Assembly: GCF_009017415.1 (NCBI RefSeq)
Contig: NC_092409.1
Coordinates: 5,952,001-6,016,000 of the forward strand
Source: Aspergillus flavus
Taxonomy: Eukaryota; Ascomycota; Eurotiomycetes; Eurotiales; Aspergillaceae
DNA: 64,000 bases
Direction: 5' to 3'
The translations under genes were made by a program, and so were the position numbers. Positions 44,242 through 56,045 of the stretch are shown here, in pieces (within the stretch, counting starts at the first letter, position 1; each line of letters begins with the position of its first letter). A model generated the notes under the pieces. It made no database searches. It saw only the letters and a list, made by a program, of their open reading frames with translations, and had not been told where the DNA came from.

Positions 44242-46274
44242 CTAGACTAGGCCAACACCCGTCTGGCCTCCCCCTCCGCCGGCCTCCCGCCTCTGATTTG
44301 CAACCTTCTTGGCATTAAGCCACTCCATCCCAGCGGTAAAAAGCACAGACGCACAAATACAGGCTAGTGCAAAAATCATGACATGCGAGACGGACGTGCA
44401 CCAGATGCTGCGAAGCTCAATTAAAGCGTCGGCAGTGGGGGCGAGTGCCTCGAGATTTGACGCGCCCCAAGACATCACTCGCTCGGGGGAAAGTTCGGGA
44501 ATCTGTCGGGGTACCTCGCGGAGAATGTTGTTCAGGGAAATTGTTTGAGAGATGGCTATTGATAGGGCCCTAGTCCGAGTTATGAGCGGCTCTACGAGCA
44601 TGATCAGACCGGAAGATCCACTTACCCTCCTAGTTGCCATACAAACACAGCGATAGCTGAACAACGTGGTTAGCGTTAGCCGTAGATGGTCAATAGTAAC
44701 GACAGCAAAATACGTACCATTTCCGGTCGGGACGTCGTCCTCGCTGCGAGAGTGGTAAGCCTATGTTGTTATTAGGTGCTTATGTACTTACTGTAGTACC
44801 ACGTTCACAGCCGTGTAAGGCAGCTGCATTGCTAGTCCCATCCCCAGTCCATGAACAACCAAAGCGGCCGCCCAATATACAGTGGACGACTCAACCTTGA
44901 GCCTGGTGAGCAACACAGTTCCAGCAATGCAGATCAGCTCGCCGACGATCATGTACGGAGCCTATACACATCTTGTGTAAGCTGGAAGTTCCCCCGGGGC
45001 TGGAGCCAAGTCATTCACATACATAATACCCCCATTGAGTGACAAGGGCAGAGGTCACAATTACGGCGAGCATCTGAGGTATAAACACCGCGATGAGGTC
45101 TACTCCACTGTGGACAGCATCCGCACCCTGCACGGCTTGGAAGTAATACGGCATGTAGTACGTGACCTGAACGAAGGTTAGCGGCGCTCGCGATAGTTTA
45201 CATAGAGCTCACAGCGTAGGTGGCCGAGCCTAGGCAAAAGAGCACCCCTCCGCTCGTCCATATCGACCGCTGACGGAGGACACGTAGTGGAATTAACGCC
45301 CGTTCTTTCCGCCAAACTTGAATTCCGACGAAAAGTATTGACAGTAGGCCAAACCCGACAAAGAGCCCTATGATGGTGGCAGAGTGCCAAGGCTTCGTCT
45401 GTCCTCCCCATTGAAGTGCCAAAAGGAGACAGCAGACCGCGCCGATGAAGACTACGCAGCCGATAGGATCCATATGTTGCAACTTCACCTTTAGTGGCAG
45501 AGATCGGTTGTCATTCGCGGCATTACGAATTCGGAGGACGAATAAAAGCAAAATCAGTGTCACACCGCCGATGGGAACATTACTGGTGGAAGTCAGTGCA
45601 ACCCTCAGGGCGTCGTCTGTAGCGTAAGAGGTAGAGATAGATATGCCTACATCCAGAAACACCAACGCCAGATACCGTGGGTGGTAAAGGCGCCACCCAA
45701 TACAGGGCCAACACAGACGGAAATTACAAAGACGCTGATCACGATGCCCTGATAGAGCGGTCGCTTTTCCAAGACAACCGTTATCGCGATAATGCTCAGG
45801 GCACCTTGGAGAATACCAGCTGCCCCAGTGCCAGCAATAGCGCGACCGACGATGAACATGGCCGAGTTTGTGGCCGCAGCGCACAGGATTGAGCCCACTA
45901 GATCGCGACAACCTTAAGTGAGCATTGGCTCCCTGATCGGCAATGCTTGACAAACCTTCAAACACCACAAGGCAAATTTGGAAGACGAGCTCCACTTTGA
46001 AGAACTTGTACATGCTTCCCATGAGTGGCTGAAAGGCCGTAATAGTGAGTAGATATGCACTGCCATACCAGGCAGCATCGTCCAGGGCGTGGAAATGAGA
46101 CGAGATGGACGGAATAACCACTCCGATGATGCTCGTATCCAAGGAGACGACAAACACCCCAAGAAAGAGCGAGAAAATGACAGCGGCAAGCTGCCAGCCG
46201 GAGAGATAGCTATCTGGCGACTTTGCCGACACTGACGATGTTTCCACAACAGCTGATTTCTCTGCGTCCATCAT
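44242..46274 (-). CDS. MFS multidrug transporter, DHA2 family (14 TMS)
   Basis: Eight exons: 45956-46274, 45651-45897, 45213-45582, 45023-45166, 44792-44961, 44718-44743 (26 nt), 44626-44656 (31 nt) and 44242-44569, giving 544 residues. DHA2 landmarks are FLGVFVVSLDTSIIGVVIPS in TM1 (the D1-type 'LDxTIVxxAxP' motif), [66 protein letters not shown], then TMs 7-14 including the EDDVPTGN segment across the tiny exons and ALSIAISQTISLNNIL. It is expected in the plasma membrane as a drug/metabolite:H+ antiporter. It is divergent from the P450 at 47342, which suggests export of that pathway's product (inference). Confidence 0.93.
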
Positions 46275-47341
46275 AGGAGGTGTTGTCTGGGGCCAGCGAT
46301 CAAGGTAGGGGAAGATGGGATCGCAATGATGGCGACAACAACCGCATTTTGTTTGATCTGGAGCAGGCACCGATCCCAGCTATGATGCCTACAAAGGTTG
46401 CATTGGGAATTTACCCCCCTTGGCGGCGTTGGTAGTATTCCAGGTTCGAATTTCCTGCCTTCGAACCCCTGCTCTATGCTATACCTATGTAGGTAACCCC
46501 GAAGACACAGAAGAGATGGTGGAATTTGAGTTATATGAATAGCCCCCACCTGCTCTGCTTACAGTGAGCAATGCCCATTTCACGGACATTACAATACTAG
46601 TGGAATGTCCAGTGATCGTTGCCAAGTTATCCTGCACGCACTAGTGTTCGTGGACTGGATCCATTCGCGGAACAGGACTGATCCACTTTTGATTAGCGTG
46701 TAGCCGGGCTGAAAATCATGGCAATGACGGGACACTGGCTTTATCTAATGCGAGACAAGGCGCATTCGTTAGAAAATCTCCGCGCTAATTATGGCCTGAG
46801 GTCAGCAATAGTGTCGCACCAGCCAACCATGCGAAGGCAGAGTCTTGCTGGCCCCCATTCTCCGACGGGCTCACTGATACACTTCTTGCAGATTTCAGTT
46901 ATTCAGGCACATGTCACTGGTAAATACTCAAGACTAAGAGTGTTATATCCCGTAAGAGATTAGTGTGCTATTCCCCGCCCCCTACGGTTGCATGTGGACG
47001 CTACTATCCTATATCGCTAGCAAATGAGGCGGTGCCGAACGGAAATCTCATCACTCTTTCCGACCCCTGACGTCTGCGACTTCTGACATGCTCCAGCTGT
47101 CATGGATGTCGGCATGCCTTTAGTGCTTACTTGACCTTTCCCATGTAGTCTCCGAAGCTAATCAATTGGGGGCCGCTGTAACCCCTCTTCTTTACAATGA
47201 ATACTATGACTACTTAGGATATGTGGCTAGCATGAGCCTTACGTACAAGGGTGCAAGGGTATAAACAAGACCGACTCCCTCGTGGGATCTCACGTCCGTA
47301 GGACAAGGGCACACAAGGAGTCAGAACATTAACTTGTGAAA
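46275..47341. promoter_or_regulatory. Divergent promoter region of the DHA2 transporter and the P450 gene
   Basis: 1.07 kb between head-to-head genes. No convincing palindromic Zn2Cys6 (CGG-N-CCG) site was found by eye and no TATA can be fixed. Confidence 0.35.
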
Positions 47342-49140
47342 ATGCTTCAGGACTTAATAGCCACTCTCGCTTCCGGGGCCCAGATGTACTGGGCCTCCAG
47401 CGGTGTCTGGATGCGCGTGGTACTGACGGTGTCGGCGATCTGGATTTTCTGGCGGATATGGAGGTTTACAATCCTACCACTTTTCCGGCCTAACGAACCA
47501 GTTGAGCTACCATACTGGATCCCCTGTAAGGTCCCCTGTGCGAGAAAAGTTAAAGCACTATCGCTAACACGCAGCAGACTTCGGTAAATCAGTAAATCAA
47601 TTGCTTGTTCCGATACAGTTTGCTGACGTGCATGATAATCAGGACATGCGAGTGCGTTCTTCAAGGACTCGCACCAACTCATCAGAACGGCCCTGTGCGT
47701 ATACTAGTCTCGACCTCTAGATTGTTCAATTGATGGGCGAAACTAATCACTCCTACAGAAAACGCTTCGGGACACTGGAACCGTTCAGCATGATCATCGC
47801 CGGAGATCGATACTACGTCATCACCTCGCCGGAAGACACTCGCCCGTTCTTCGCCGACGTGAAAGCTATGACTACGGACGGATTCCTCGACCGAGCACTA
47901 CTAGCGTTTGGCTGTGCTCCTGAGCGCCTGCACACGCTGTGGCAGCGAAACACGCCCACCAAAGTCAACCCGAAGGGCAAGAATCTCATCCATTTGACAC
48001 AAGACTTGTTCAAGCACGACCTAGTTCCTGGACCGACACTTAATGTGCTATTGGAGAGATACCAAGGGGCTCTCGATGAACTACTATCTTGGGACCGCCT
48101 AGTGGGCGCCTATCCATCGCTAGTTAGCACGCAGACAGAGGCCATCTCGCTCTACGACATCTGCGCAGACTTTATTGCCAACGCCAACCAGATCGTCCTG
48201 TTTGACCGGGCGCTTCTGGCCATCGATCCAGACATGGCAGTCGAGATGCGGACCTTCACAGATGAGCTTTGGAAGCTCGTGCACCGGTCACGATTAGTTG
48301 ACACCACGGAAGTCACTCGAATCCTGCGCCAGTATAGCTCCGCATTCAAGTCCTACCTGCAGCTGCCACCCGAGGCGCGCCCGAACGAAACGCCTGTGAT
48401 CCGTACTTTGCTAGAGACATATGCCGAGCTAGGAATCCATGAGGACGACCGTGCCGCCATGCTGGTCATGATTTGCTGGGCGTAAGCACTCCGATCGCCC
48501 TCATCAAACAATAAATAGATCTAACTGGAGCAACAGCGGCGATGCCAATGCCTACAAAGCTGCGTACTGGGTCCTTGCATATATTCTGTACGACCCCCAG
48601 CTGCGGGAAATAATACGACAGGAAACAGCACCCGCGGTCGGGCCAGACGGCAAGCTGGACTGGCCTTATCTCGCTAAGCGATGCCCACGACTCTCGTCGA
48701 TCTATCACGAGGTCCTGCGGTTGACCAAGCGCGATGTCATTGTTCGACAGGTCGTCCGTGACACTGCCCTCGCGGGTAAGCGGTTACGGAAAGACAGCAT
48801 TGCGGTGATACCGACCTGTCAGCTACATGATAACCCCGACACGTACGGGGCAGATGCCGCGTCATTCAATCCCGATCGCTTTCTGAAACAGCCCGGCCTG
48901 GCGCAAACCACATTTTTCCCGTATGGTGGGGGACGCCACTACTGCCCGGGTCGCTACTTTGTGGAGATGGAGATTTATGGTTTGGTGGCACTGATGCTAA
49001 ATCGATATGAGATGGACCTGGCCTGGGCAGCACCCTTCCCGCGGCGCGACGAAAGCCTGGTCACGTTGGGCATTTCACGGCCGGTTCCGGGAGATGATCT
49101 TCATGTTACATTAAATTGGAAGGAGGGGAACAAGAATTAG
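47342..49140 (+). CDS. Cytochrome P450 monooxygenase (CYP7/8-like fungal group) with a 6-nt microexon
   Basis: Best model: exons 47342-47525, 47578-47583 (6 nt), 47643-47694, 47759-48481 and 48537-49140, giving 522 residues. The anchor is at 15-40 (MRVVLTVSAIWIFWRIW). The tiny exon joins LPYWIP to YFGHASAFFKDSHQLI, the family 'PYxGH' motif; without it the frame ends. Further motifs are RFGTLEPFSMIIAGDRYYVI, an I-helix with GDANAYKAAYWVLAYI in place of AGxDT, ExxR as EVLR at 380-383, and the heme loop FPYGGGRHYCPGRYF with Cys458. The I-helix type is that of P450s annotated as oxysterol-7-alpha-hydroxylase-like. An alternative last acceptor at 48530 would add two residues. The substrate is unknown. 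Confidence 0.88.
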
Positions 49141-49709
49141 ATATGAGTAATGATAAATAAAATTGTACATACATTAGTTGAATTGAATTTGCGGTATAAT
49201 TAATTGTGTCGAGGGCCGTGGCGGTCGATTCGTGTTCTAGGGCCGGCCCGCATCCCATGACGCCCTGAGCCCCAACTGGACCGTGTCTTGTCTGCCTTGG
49301 CCCTTGAGGGGTTTGGCGTTTGCTTGGTTATTTTTAGCGCGCATTGACTCTTCCTTAGTGTTTGAGAGAGGAACAAAAAGCTCTGCCGCTGCTTGTAATA
49401 TTTCCTGTGCTCTGACTCGTCGAACAAGGCGCCGATCGTTGCTGGATGCTCTCAACTTCTCCCACTCCGCCTCCGACTAAGCAGGGATTAAGATATTAGG
49501 GCTGCATTAGTGCTGACAGCCTCCATTGTTTCACCTCCAATTCTCGTTCCACCGGTGTTGTTGAATTGCTAACTCCTGACTTCCGTGCCTGTCAATCTCC
49601 TGGTCGTCGTCTTGGCGCATTTTTCTTTTTGGTTGCTTCTCTCTCCAGCCTTTCTTCCTTCCTTTCTGTCTTTCTTCTCTACCTCCCCCGCCACCACAAT
49701 TGTCCGGCC
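49141..49709. other. Intergenic between tandem P450 genes
   Basis: 0.57 kb, promoter of the second P450, with a pyrimidine-rich tract at about 49620-49690 just before the ATG, a common feature of fungal core promoters. Confidence 0.45.
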
Positions 49710-51549
49710 ATGTTGCTAATCATCGCAGTGGCCCTCCTGGGCTGGACCCTGTACAGCGTCTTCTGCCTGGTCGGGAACATCCGCCGTATCCAGAAAATCG
49801 GCATTCCTTACCACGTCATTCCCTGCAGCCCCGTCAATCCGCTCTGGATTCTGCTCGAGCCTCTCATCTTCTTCATTCTTGGTCTCCTCCCGTTTGAATT
49901 CGGTCGCATCAAACACTATGGTCGCCGTACCTGGCAGTTTACCGACAAGGCCCAGTCGCATATGCGAATGGGCGATGCCTGGGCGATCGCAACTCCCAAC
50001 GAGATCTTTGTCTACATCTGCGACGCCGATGCTATTACCGACATTATTGCGCGTCGCGCGGATTTCGTGCGCCCAATTGAGCTCTTCAGTATGACCCAAG
50101 GATGAGTTTTAGAAGCTGCTTCACTGACCCCACTAGCCCTGCTCAATGTCTTCGGTCCAAATGTTGCAACGGTTGGTCTACTCCAATCCTGTCACTCAAT
50201 GTGATTCTAACTTGCTGGTAGACCGAGGGCGCCGACTGGCAGCGCCACCGCAAGATCGTCGCCGCTCCCTTCAACGAAAGCTTGAACAGCTTCGTCTGGC
50301 GCGAAGCCCTCACTCAGGCGCAGAGCATGCTGACTACTCGAGCCACGGCCGGACCCTCCGGTGGACTGGGTACTGACACACGGACTCTGGCGCTCAATGT
50401 TCTCGCAGCAACCGGTTTCAAACGGTCAACGCGCTTCCAGAGCGCTCAAGAAGCGCAGTCAGAGGATCCGCGCTCCTACGCGCAGTCGCTGAAGACCGTC
50501 ATGCTCAACACTTTCCTCATCATGCTAATTCCCCCCTCCGTGCTAAAATTCCCCATCTTCCCCAGCTGGTGCCGTCGCGCCGGTGAGGCCGTCGAGGACT
50601 TCAAGCAGCACATGCTCAACATGTTCAATACAGAGAAAACGCTCCTCGACCAGGGCAAACCAGGCACCGGCACGCTGATGTCGTCCTTCGTTCGCGAATC
50701 CACCGTCGATCCCAAGAGCAATAAGACCGTTCTTACCCTCGACGAAATCCTGGGCAATATCTACGTGATCAACTTCGCTGGCCACGATACAACAGCCGGC
50801 TCCCTTACCTACGTCCTATTCTTGCTTGCCGCATACCCCAATATCCAGGAATGGATCGCAGAGGAGATCCGCACCGTCTTCCCCAACCCCGACCGCGACA
50901 CATGGGATTACAAGGAAGCTTTCCCCCGACTAAAGCGGTGCCTCGCAGTAGTCGTAAGCACCCGGCCCAATCCCCCCTTATGAAGCCCATATACTGACCC
51001 GAAGCCACCCACCAGCTCGAAACCGTCCGTCTCTACCCCCCCATCCTGGCCTTACCCAAATCCGTCGCCCCGCAATCAACCAGCCTCCGCCTCCCAGAAA
51101 GCAACCGCACCATAGTCCTCCCCAAGGGAACCGTCGTCCTCCCCAGCCTCCTCGCCGCTCAAACACACCCGAAATACTGGCCCGACGAGCCCACCACCTG
51201 GAATCCCCGTCGCTGGATCGAAACTCCTAACCCAACCGACGCCACCCCCAGCACACCGGAAGACCACCTCGCAGGCGAAGAAATCATGGAACCCCGCGCG
51301 GGCTCATACTTCCCCTGGTCGGCCGGTGTGCAGAACTGTGCAGGACGCAAGTTCGCGCAGGTGGAGATCGTGGCGGCCATGGCGGCGTGGTTTAGGGAGT
51401 ATCGGGTGCGGCCGGTCAGAGAAGATGGAGAGGACTTTGAGAAGGCGCAGGCGCGGATCTTAGAGTCCACTAATGATAGTTATCAGTTGTTGGTTATGCA
51501 GATGAGGGATCCGGATAGTGCTAAGTTTGTTTGGGAGAGGGTTGAGTGA
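49710..51549 (+). CDS. Cytochrome P450 monooxygenase with canonical I-helix
   Basis: Four exons: 49710-50088, 50137-50171 (35 nt), 50222-50953 and 51016-51549, giving 559 residues. The N-terminal anchor is MLLIIAVALLGWTLYSVFCL, with a second hydrophobic stretch near 50-65. Exons 1-3 rebuild the motif LLNVFGPNVAT-TEGADWQRHRK (helix C WxxxR). The I-helix AGHDTT is at 324-329, ExxR as ETVR at 384-387, and the heme loop WSAGVQNCAGRKFAQ has Cys490. The longer upstream frame begins without ATG, so 49710 is the start. It lies in tandem with the other P450 and upstream of a thiolase gene, in the same direction. This class in ascomycetes acts on hydrophobic chains and secondary metabolites; the substrate is unknown. 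Confidence 0.93.
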
Positions 51550-52063
51550 GTGATATCCTTGGGTTGCTGTGAGTGGAGGTAAGTGAAGGTGTGAGAGGTG
51601 TGTTGTTTCGATAAATTTGAATTGACACTGTACACTTGTTTCTATAATCTCTCCTCGGTGTTATCCTCAATGAGATATGATTCTTATTTTATATATTATG
51701 GCCAATATCCTTGCTGGATTATTGAATCGCATTTCATGTTCAATGCTTCGTAGTATTGACATAGAAGTTACCCTGAAAGGCACTGAGGGAAAAATCTTCA
51801 CTCAAGGTAACATCGCATCTACACGTCCGAGGGATACTACCTCGGATGACCAAAAGTACAGAGTCCATAAAGGCTATATACCAGAATAGTTAAAGAAGCC
51901 AGTACGAGTGGCTCTCAACAGTGAGGGGAACCAGCAACCTCGGTCCGGGGTAAAGATCGCCGTCCCCTCACATCAACCAAACAACAACCTCATACATATA
52001 CTCTCAATACCCACAGCATTCCACCAAAACAATCCACCACTATACAGCACGCAAACACCCAAA
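51550..52063. other. Intergenic, promoter of the thiolase gene
   Basis: 0.51 kb, with an A/C-rich leader directly before ATG 52064 (caacaacc, ccacc repeats). No gene seen. Confidence 0.45.
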
Positions 52064-53498
52064 ATGGCTACAGCAAATTCAAACAACGCCTACGTCCTAG
52101 GCGTAGGAATGACCCAATTCCTCAAACCCCGCCGCACCCGCGAATACCCCGAACTCGGCTACGAAGCCGGCGTGAAAGCCATGATCGACGCCCAGATCAA
52201 TTACGACGACGTCCAAACCGGAATCGCATGCTACTGCTATGGAGATAGCACCTCCGGCCAGCGGATCTTTTACCAATTCGGCATGACGGGCATTCCTATC
52301 TACAACACGAACAACGCCTGTGCGACGGGCTCGACGGGTCTACATTTGGCGCGGACGATGGTGAAGGGTGGTACCGCGGATTGTGTTCTAGTCGTAGGTT
52401 TTGAGCAGATGCGACCAGGGTCGATTAAGAGTGTTTGGGATGATCGACCCAGTGCGCATGGGCCGTCGACGAGGTTGATGGAGGAGGTGTATGGCAAGGA
52501 TCCGGCGCCGAGGAATGCGCAATATTTTGGGAATGCGGGGCGGGAGTATATGACTAAGTGAGTTATTTTCCAACAGCGCCACGTCAAGTTGTGTGTCTAA
52601 TGTGAGGCTCAGGTTCGGGGCAAAGGCAGAAGATTTCGCAGAGATCGCACGTATCTCGCATGAACATTCCCAGAGAAACCCATATGCTCAATTCCGGACC
52701 TCGTACACCCTCGAGCAGATCCAGAACTCGGGTACTATCTTTGCTCCGTTGACGAAATTGCAATGCAGTCCAACTAGTGACGGTGCCGCGGCTGCTGTTA
52801 TCGTGTCGCAAAAGTTCCTAGATGCTAGGCCACACTTGAAATCCCAGGCTATTCTCATTGCAGGACAGCAGCTCATGACCGACGGACCGGAAGTATACTC
52901 ACGAAGTGCGATCGACCTGGTAGGCTTCCAGATGAGCAAGCAAGCTGCGGAACGGGCGATGGCCGAAGCGGGTGTCACGCCCAAGGATATCAAGGTTTGC
53001 GAATTGCACGACTGCTTTTCGGCAAATGAACTTCTACTCCTCGATGCGCTTGGCTTTTCGGAGCCAGGCAAGGCTCATGAGCTGGTTCGTCGAGGCGATA
53101 TTACATATGGTGGCCGGGGACCTGTTATTAATCCTTCTGGTGGACTTATTTCCAAAGGCCATCCCCTTGGGGCTACTGGTGTGGCGCAATGTGCCGAGCT
53201 CACTTGGCAGTTACGGGGGTGGGCAAATAATCGCTTGGTTAAGGGGACTAATGTTGCTTTGCAGCATAATTTGGGTCTTGGTGGTGCCGTCGTAGTGACG
53301 GTTTACAAGAGGGCTGATGGACAGAGTAACCCGGCACTTTCGGATGCAGAGGTACGACAGAAATCTGCATTGGGCTATAACCCCGCGGTAGAGGCGCGCT
53401 ATGTTAGACCTGAGGATGGAGAGAAGGTTCGGAGTCGGACGAAGCGACATGACCATCCTCTGAAGGAGACGGTGGGGACTCTGTCGGCACGTATTTAG
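52064..53498 (+). CDS. SCPx-like thiolase (sterol carrier protein/acetyl-CoA acyltransferase family, no SCP2 domain)
   Basis: Two exons, 52064-52557 and 52613-53498 (55-bp GTGAGT...CAG intron), give 459 residues. Thiolase landmarks are YVLGVGMTQFLKP at the start, NTNNACATGSTGLHLART with the acyl-accepting Cys86, GDCV-like ADCVLVVGFEQMRPGS, CELHDCFSANELLLLDALG with the SCPx-type HDCF motif, GRGPVINPSGGLISKGHPLG and ATGVAQC with the second catalytic Cys. It ends SARI, a weak peroxisomal targeting (PTS1-like) tripeptide ARI. The length equals the thiolase part alone. The family cleaves 3-oxoacyl-CoA of branched or sterol side chains, or takes part in secondary acyl modification. It follows two P450 genes on the same strand. 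Confidence 0.92.
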
Positions 53499-53775
53499 TG
53501 CTGAGTCTGAACTCCGGCTACTGGTGTGGGGGTTCGACAGTACTAAGGATTTGTGGTGAGAATGATCATTGATTCTTCACTCGATTATACGGAATAAATG
53601 TTCATTGGCAGGTAGTTATGGAAATTGTATGACACAAAGGATATCAACATATAACAAACCAGACATGGACAAGACACTATATAACGCATTTCGGTCGTAA
53701 TCATGATTGAAACATTGCCACGCCGATCGGACAAGCTTAACCGTCTTTCGTAGAAAGACTTCCACAATCAAGGCA

Positions 53776-55137
53776 TTAGCCGACGACACCAGGACCGATC
53801 GGCCCCGCCAGGATTGCCTTGAGGAGGGTAAGGATCTCATCGCCCAAGGCTAGGAGAGCCTTAGGGTCAGCAAGACCAGTGACCGCAGTAGACTTAGTAC
53901 ATCCCTGTTGGACGGGCTTATTATTCATACGATCCATAATCCAGAGCAGACCGTCAGCAGACCCTGTGATCTCGAGCGATGCATGTTCAGAGAGCTCATC
54001 ACGCTTATACTCGACACTGGCTCCAGCATTACAATAAGTCTCAACAAGAGCATCGGTGTCATTCACGGGGCTTATCTCATCCCCAACCGACTTGTACACC
54101 AAAAGAGGGATCTTGGGCACATGCTGTCCCATCGCATTGGCGTCCATTACTTTCACAGCCGCCGGCTGATCAAAGATATTCCGATCGTTCGTATAATCGT
54201 AGATATCCTGCCCGAGGTATTGAAGTATGTCTCCGGAAAGACACAGGTTCTGGGTCTTGTTAAAGTCTGCCCTCTTCGATGGTTTAAGCCCGTCATTAAT
54301 AAGTTGCTGGATGTCGGGATACTCATTCGCCAGACCTTGGATGCCGGAGGGAACGAGTCCGACAAACAGACCTTTGTTGACCGCATCAATGACTGGTCGA
54401 ATCTTGGGCACGGTACCGCCCAGTGCGGCTCCCACGATATTTAGCTCGGGGGCATAGGTAGGATGAAGCTCGGCGGCAAATCCACTGGCCAAACTTCCAC
54501 CAGAGTAGCCCCATAGCGCGATAGTGGGATCCGAAGTGATGTTTGTAAAGCTCGAGGATGCCAAGGCAGCGCGAATGTTGTCTAAAACGGCTTGGCCGGA
54601 GAGGTTGTTGGCCAGGAAGGCTGCCTTAGGTCCGAGATGATCTGGGACTGTCACCACCCAGCCTTTATTAAGGGCTGCGCCGAAGAACAACAGTTCCACT
54701 TGTGGGATCACCAGACCCAAAATACCGTCGTGAGCTGCCTCAAGCTGTAAGGCGTACGAAGGCGCACAGTTTGGATCCGCTGCATCTTCAGCGACCTGGT
54801 AGGAGAGCAACTTGGAGTAATCAGCATTGTGGGGAATCAGGATGGTGGAGACTGTTGCAATGGCATTGCCAGAGGAGTCGCTTGTGCGGTACAAAATTTG
54901 ATGTGCTGCCTGGATATTGACTTTTGCGAAGCCGAGCGCTGCAATTGGGTTTGGGGGAGTTCTGTGCCGAAGGATTGTTCCAGGTGCCGAGGACTCAAAG
55001 CCTTCGGGAGGGATATAAAAAGGGTCGTCCACTGGTAGTGCAGGTGCAGTGGCCCGCGCAGGCAGTTGGGCCGGGAAGGCCGAAACGAGCGGGAGCACGG
55101 CGAAGAGTGGTGCCAACAAAAGGCTTAACCTGGCCAT
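53776..55137 (-). CDS. Secretory lipase (LIP family, PF03583)
   Basis: A single exon of 453 residues with a clear signal peptide (MARLSLLLAPLFAVLPLVSA) and a short pro-region. The order is DDPFYIPPEGFESSAPGTIL (conserved N-terminus of the family), GWVVTVPDHLGPKAAF, TIALWGYSGGSLASGFAAEL with nucleophile Ser212, KSVGDEISPVNDTD with Asp353, and LSEHASLEITG with His385. Paired cysteines and N-glycosylation sequons (NLS, NIT, NKT, NDT) fit an extracellular protein. It hydrolyses triglycerides or other esters, as do Candida LIP proteins. A TATA box lies 53 bp before the start. It is convergent with the thiolase gene (277 bp apart). Confidence 0.95.
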   Translation of the reverse strand: MARLSLLLAPLFAVLPLVSAFPAQLPARATAPALPVDDPFYIPPEGFESSAPGTILRHRTPPNPIAALGFAKVNIQAAHQILYRTSDSSGNAIATVSTILIPHNADYSKLLSYQVAEDAADPNCAPSYALQLEAAHDGILGLVIPQVELLFFGAALNKGWVVTVPDHLGPKAAFLANNLSGQAVLDNIRAALASSSFTNITSDPTIALWGYSGGSLASGFAAELHPTYAPELNIVGAALGGTVPKIRPVIDAVNKGLFVGLVPSGIQGLANEYPDIQQLINDGLKPSKRADFNKTQNLCLSGDILQYLGQDIYDYTNDRNIFDQPAAVKVMDANAMGQHVPKIPLLVYKSVGDEISPVNDTDALVETYCNAGASVEYKRDELSEHASLEITGSADGLLWIMDRMNNKPVQQGCTKSTAVTGLADPKALLALGDEILTLLKAILAGPIGPGVVG

Positions 55138-55189
55138 GTTGTGTTATCTTGAATGTGCAATTGACATCAGAGGCAGAGGACATACGGCG

Positions 55190-55198
55190 TATATATAT
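55190..55198 (-). promoter_or_regulatory. TATA box of the secretory lipase gene
   Basis: An alternating tatatatat lies 53 bp upstream of the ATG at 55137 on the coding (minus) strand. Confidence 0.6.
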
Positions 55199-56045
55199 CG
55201 CTTCATTCCCATATATCAGTCTAGCAATCCGTAGGCAGGCTACCATGCTATCACGATGAATACGATTGGATAGGCTAGGATATAGCCAGTCATTTCTCAA
55301 TTCTGGGCGTGATGTGACTAGAAGAGAATGGCACATGAATGGCACATTGTGGGAACACAGTACGAAGTCCAGTATGGATATTTGTCAACAACCGAGGTTT
55401 GTCAGGGCTGTTTTAATGAAGCGCATTAGGCTGCTTAGCAACGAATCCTTGACGCATATTAGAAGGAGTCTAAAATGCGGGGCGGGTAGTATAGGGCTCA
55501 AATATGGGATCTACGCACCCTGGTCACGAATCCTATCACGCCTCCGAAAACAACCCGATGCATGGAGCTAGCCAATCCTCTCACTAGGAGTTATTATTTT
55601 CCTCCTATGTGAGATTAAGGGTCACTCAACAGTTTCGCCGATTCACTATATCTCTATCAGAAGAGCCTCGGCATTTTTGATACTCCACGTTTTGTTGGGA
55701 ACATTTTTATGTGATTTCCCCCTTCTTGAAGGATTGCTCTAAATTAAATACGTGCCACTAATTCAAGCAGGGTCTATAATATCAAATGAGCTTGAGACTT
55801 CGACCAGAACCTGTTGGATCACCAGCTTAGTGTATATAACATACAAAATGCATGTGCCTTGGTACAGCTGATCCTTTCCCCTTCCGAATAGAAATGCAGC
55901 ACTCACGTCGATCTCCTTGTGAAGAATATGGGGTAAATGCCTTGCCCTCGTATTCATCGTATTCACACGTGTATTTCCCCTTCATCACCTTTGATTTGAG
56001 CATGTGGGTCATACAACACACGGGCTACAGTGGAAGAGGTTGACT
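55199..56045. other. Intergenic, no gene recognised
   Basis: 0.85 kb upstream of the lipase gene. Overlapping short frames only. Confidence 0.5.

Noticed and set aside
53908..54444. 178-codon + strand frame
   Set aside because: Antisense shadow of the secretory lipase gene.
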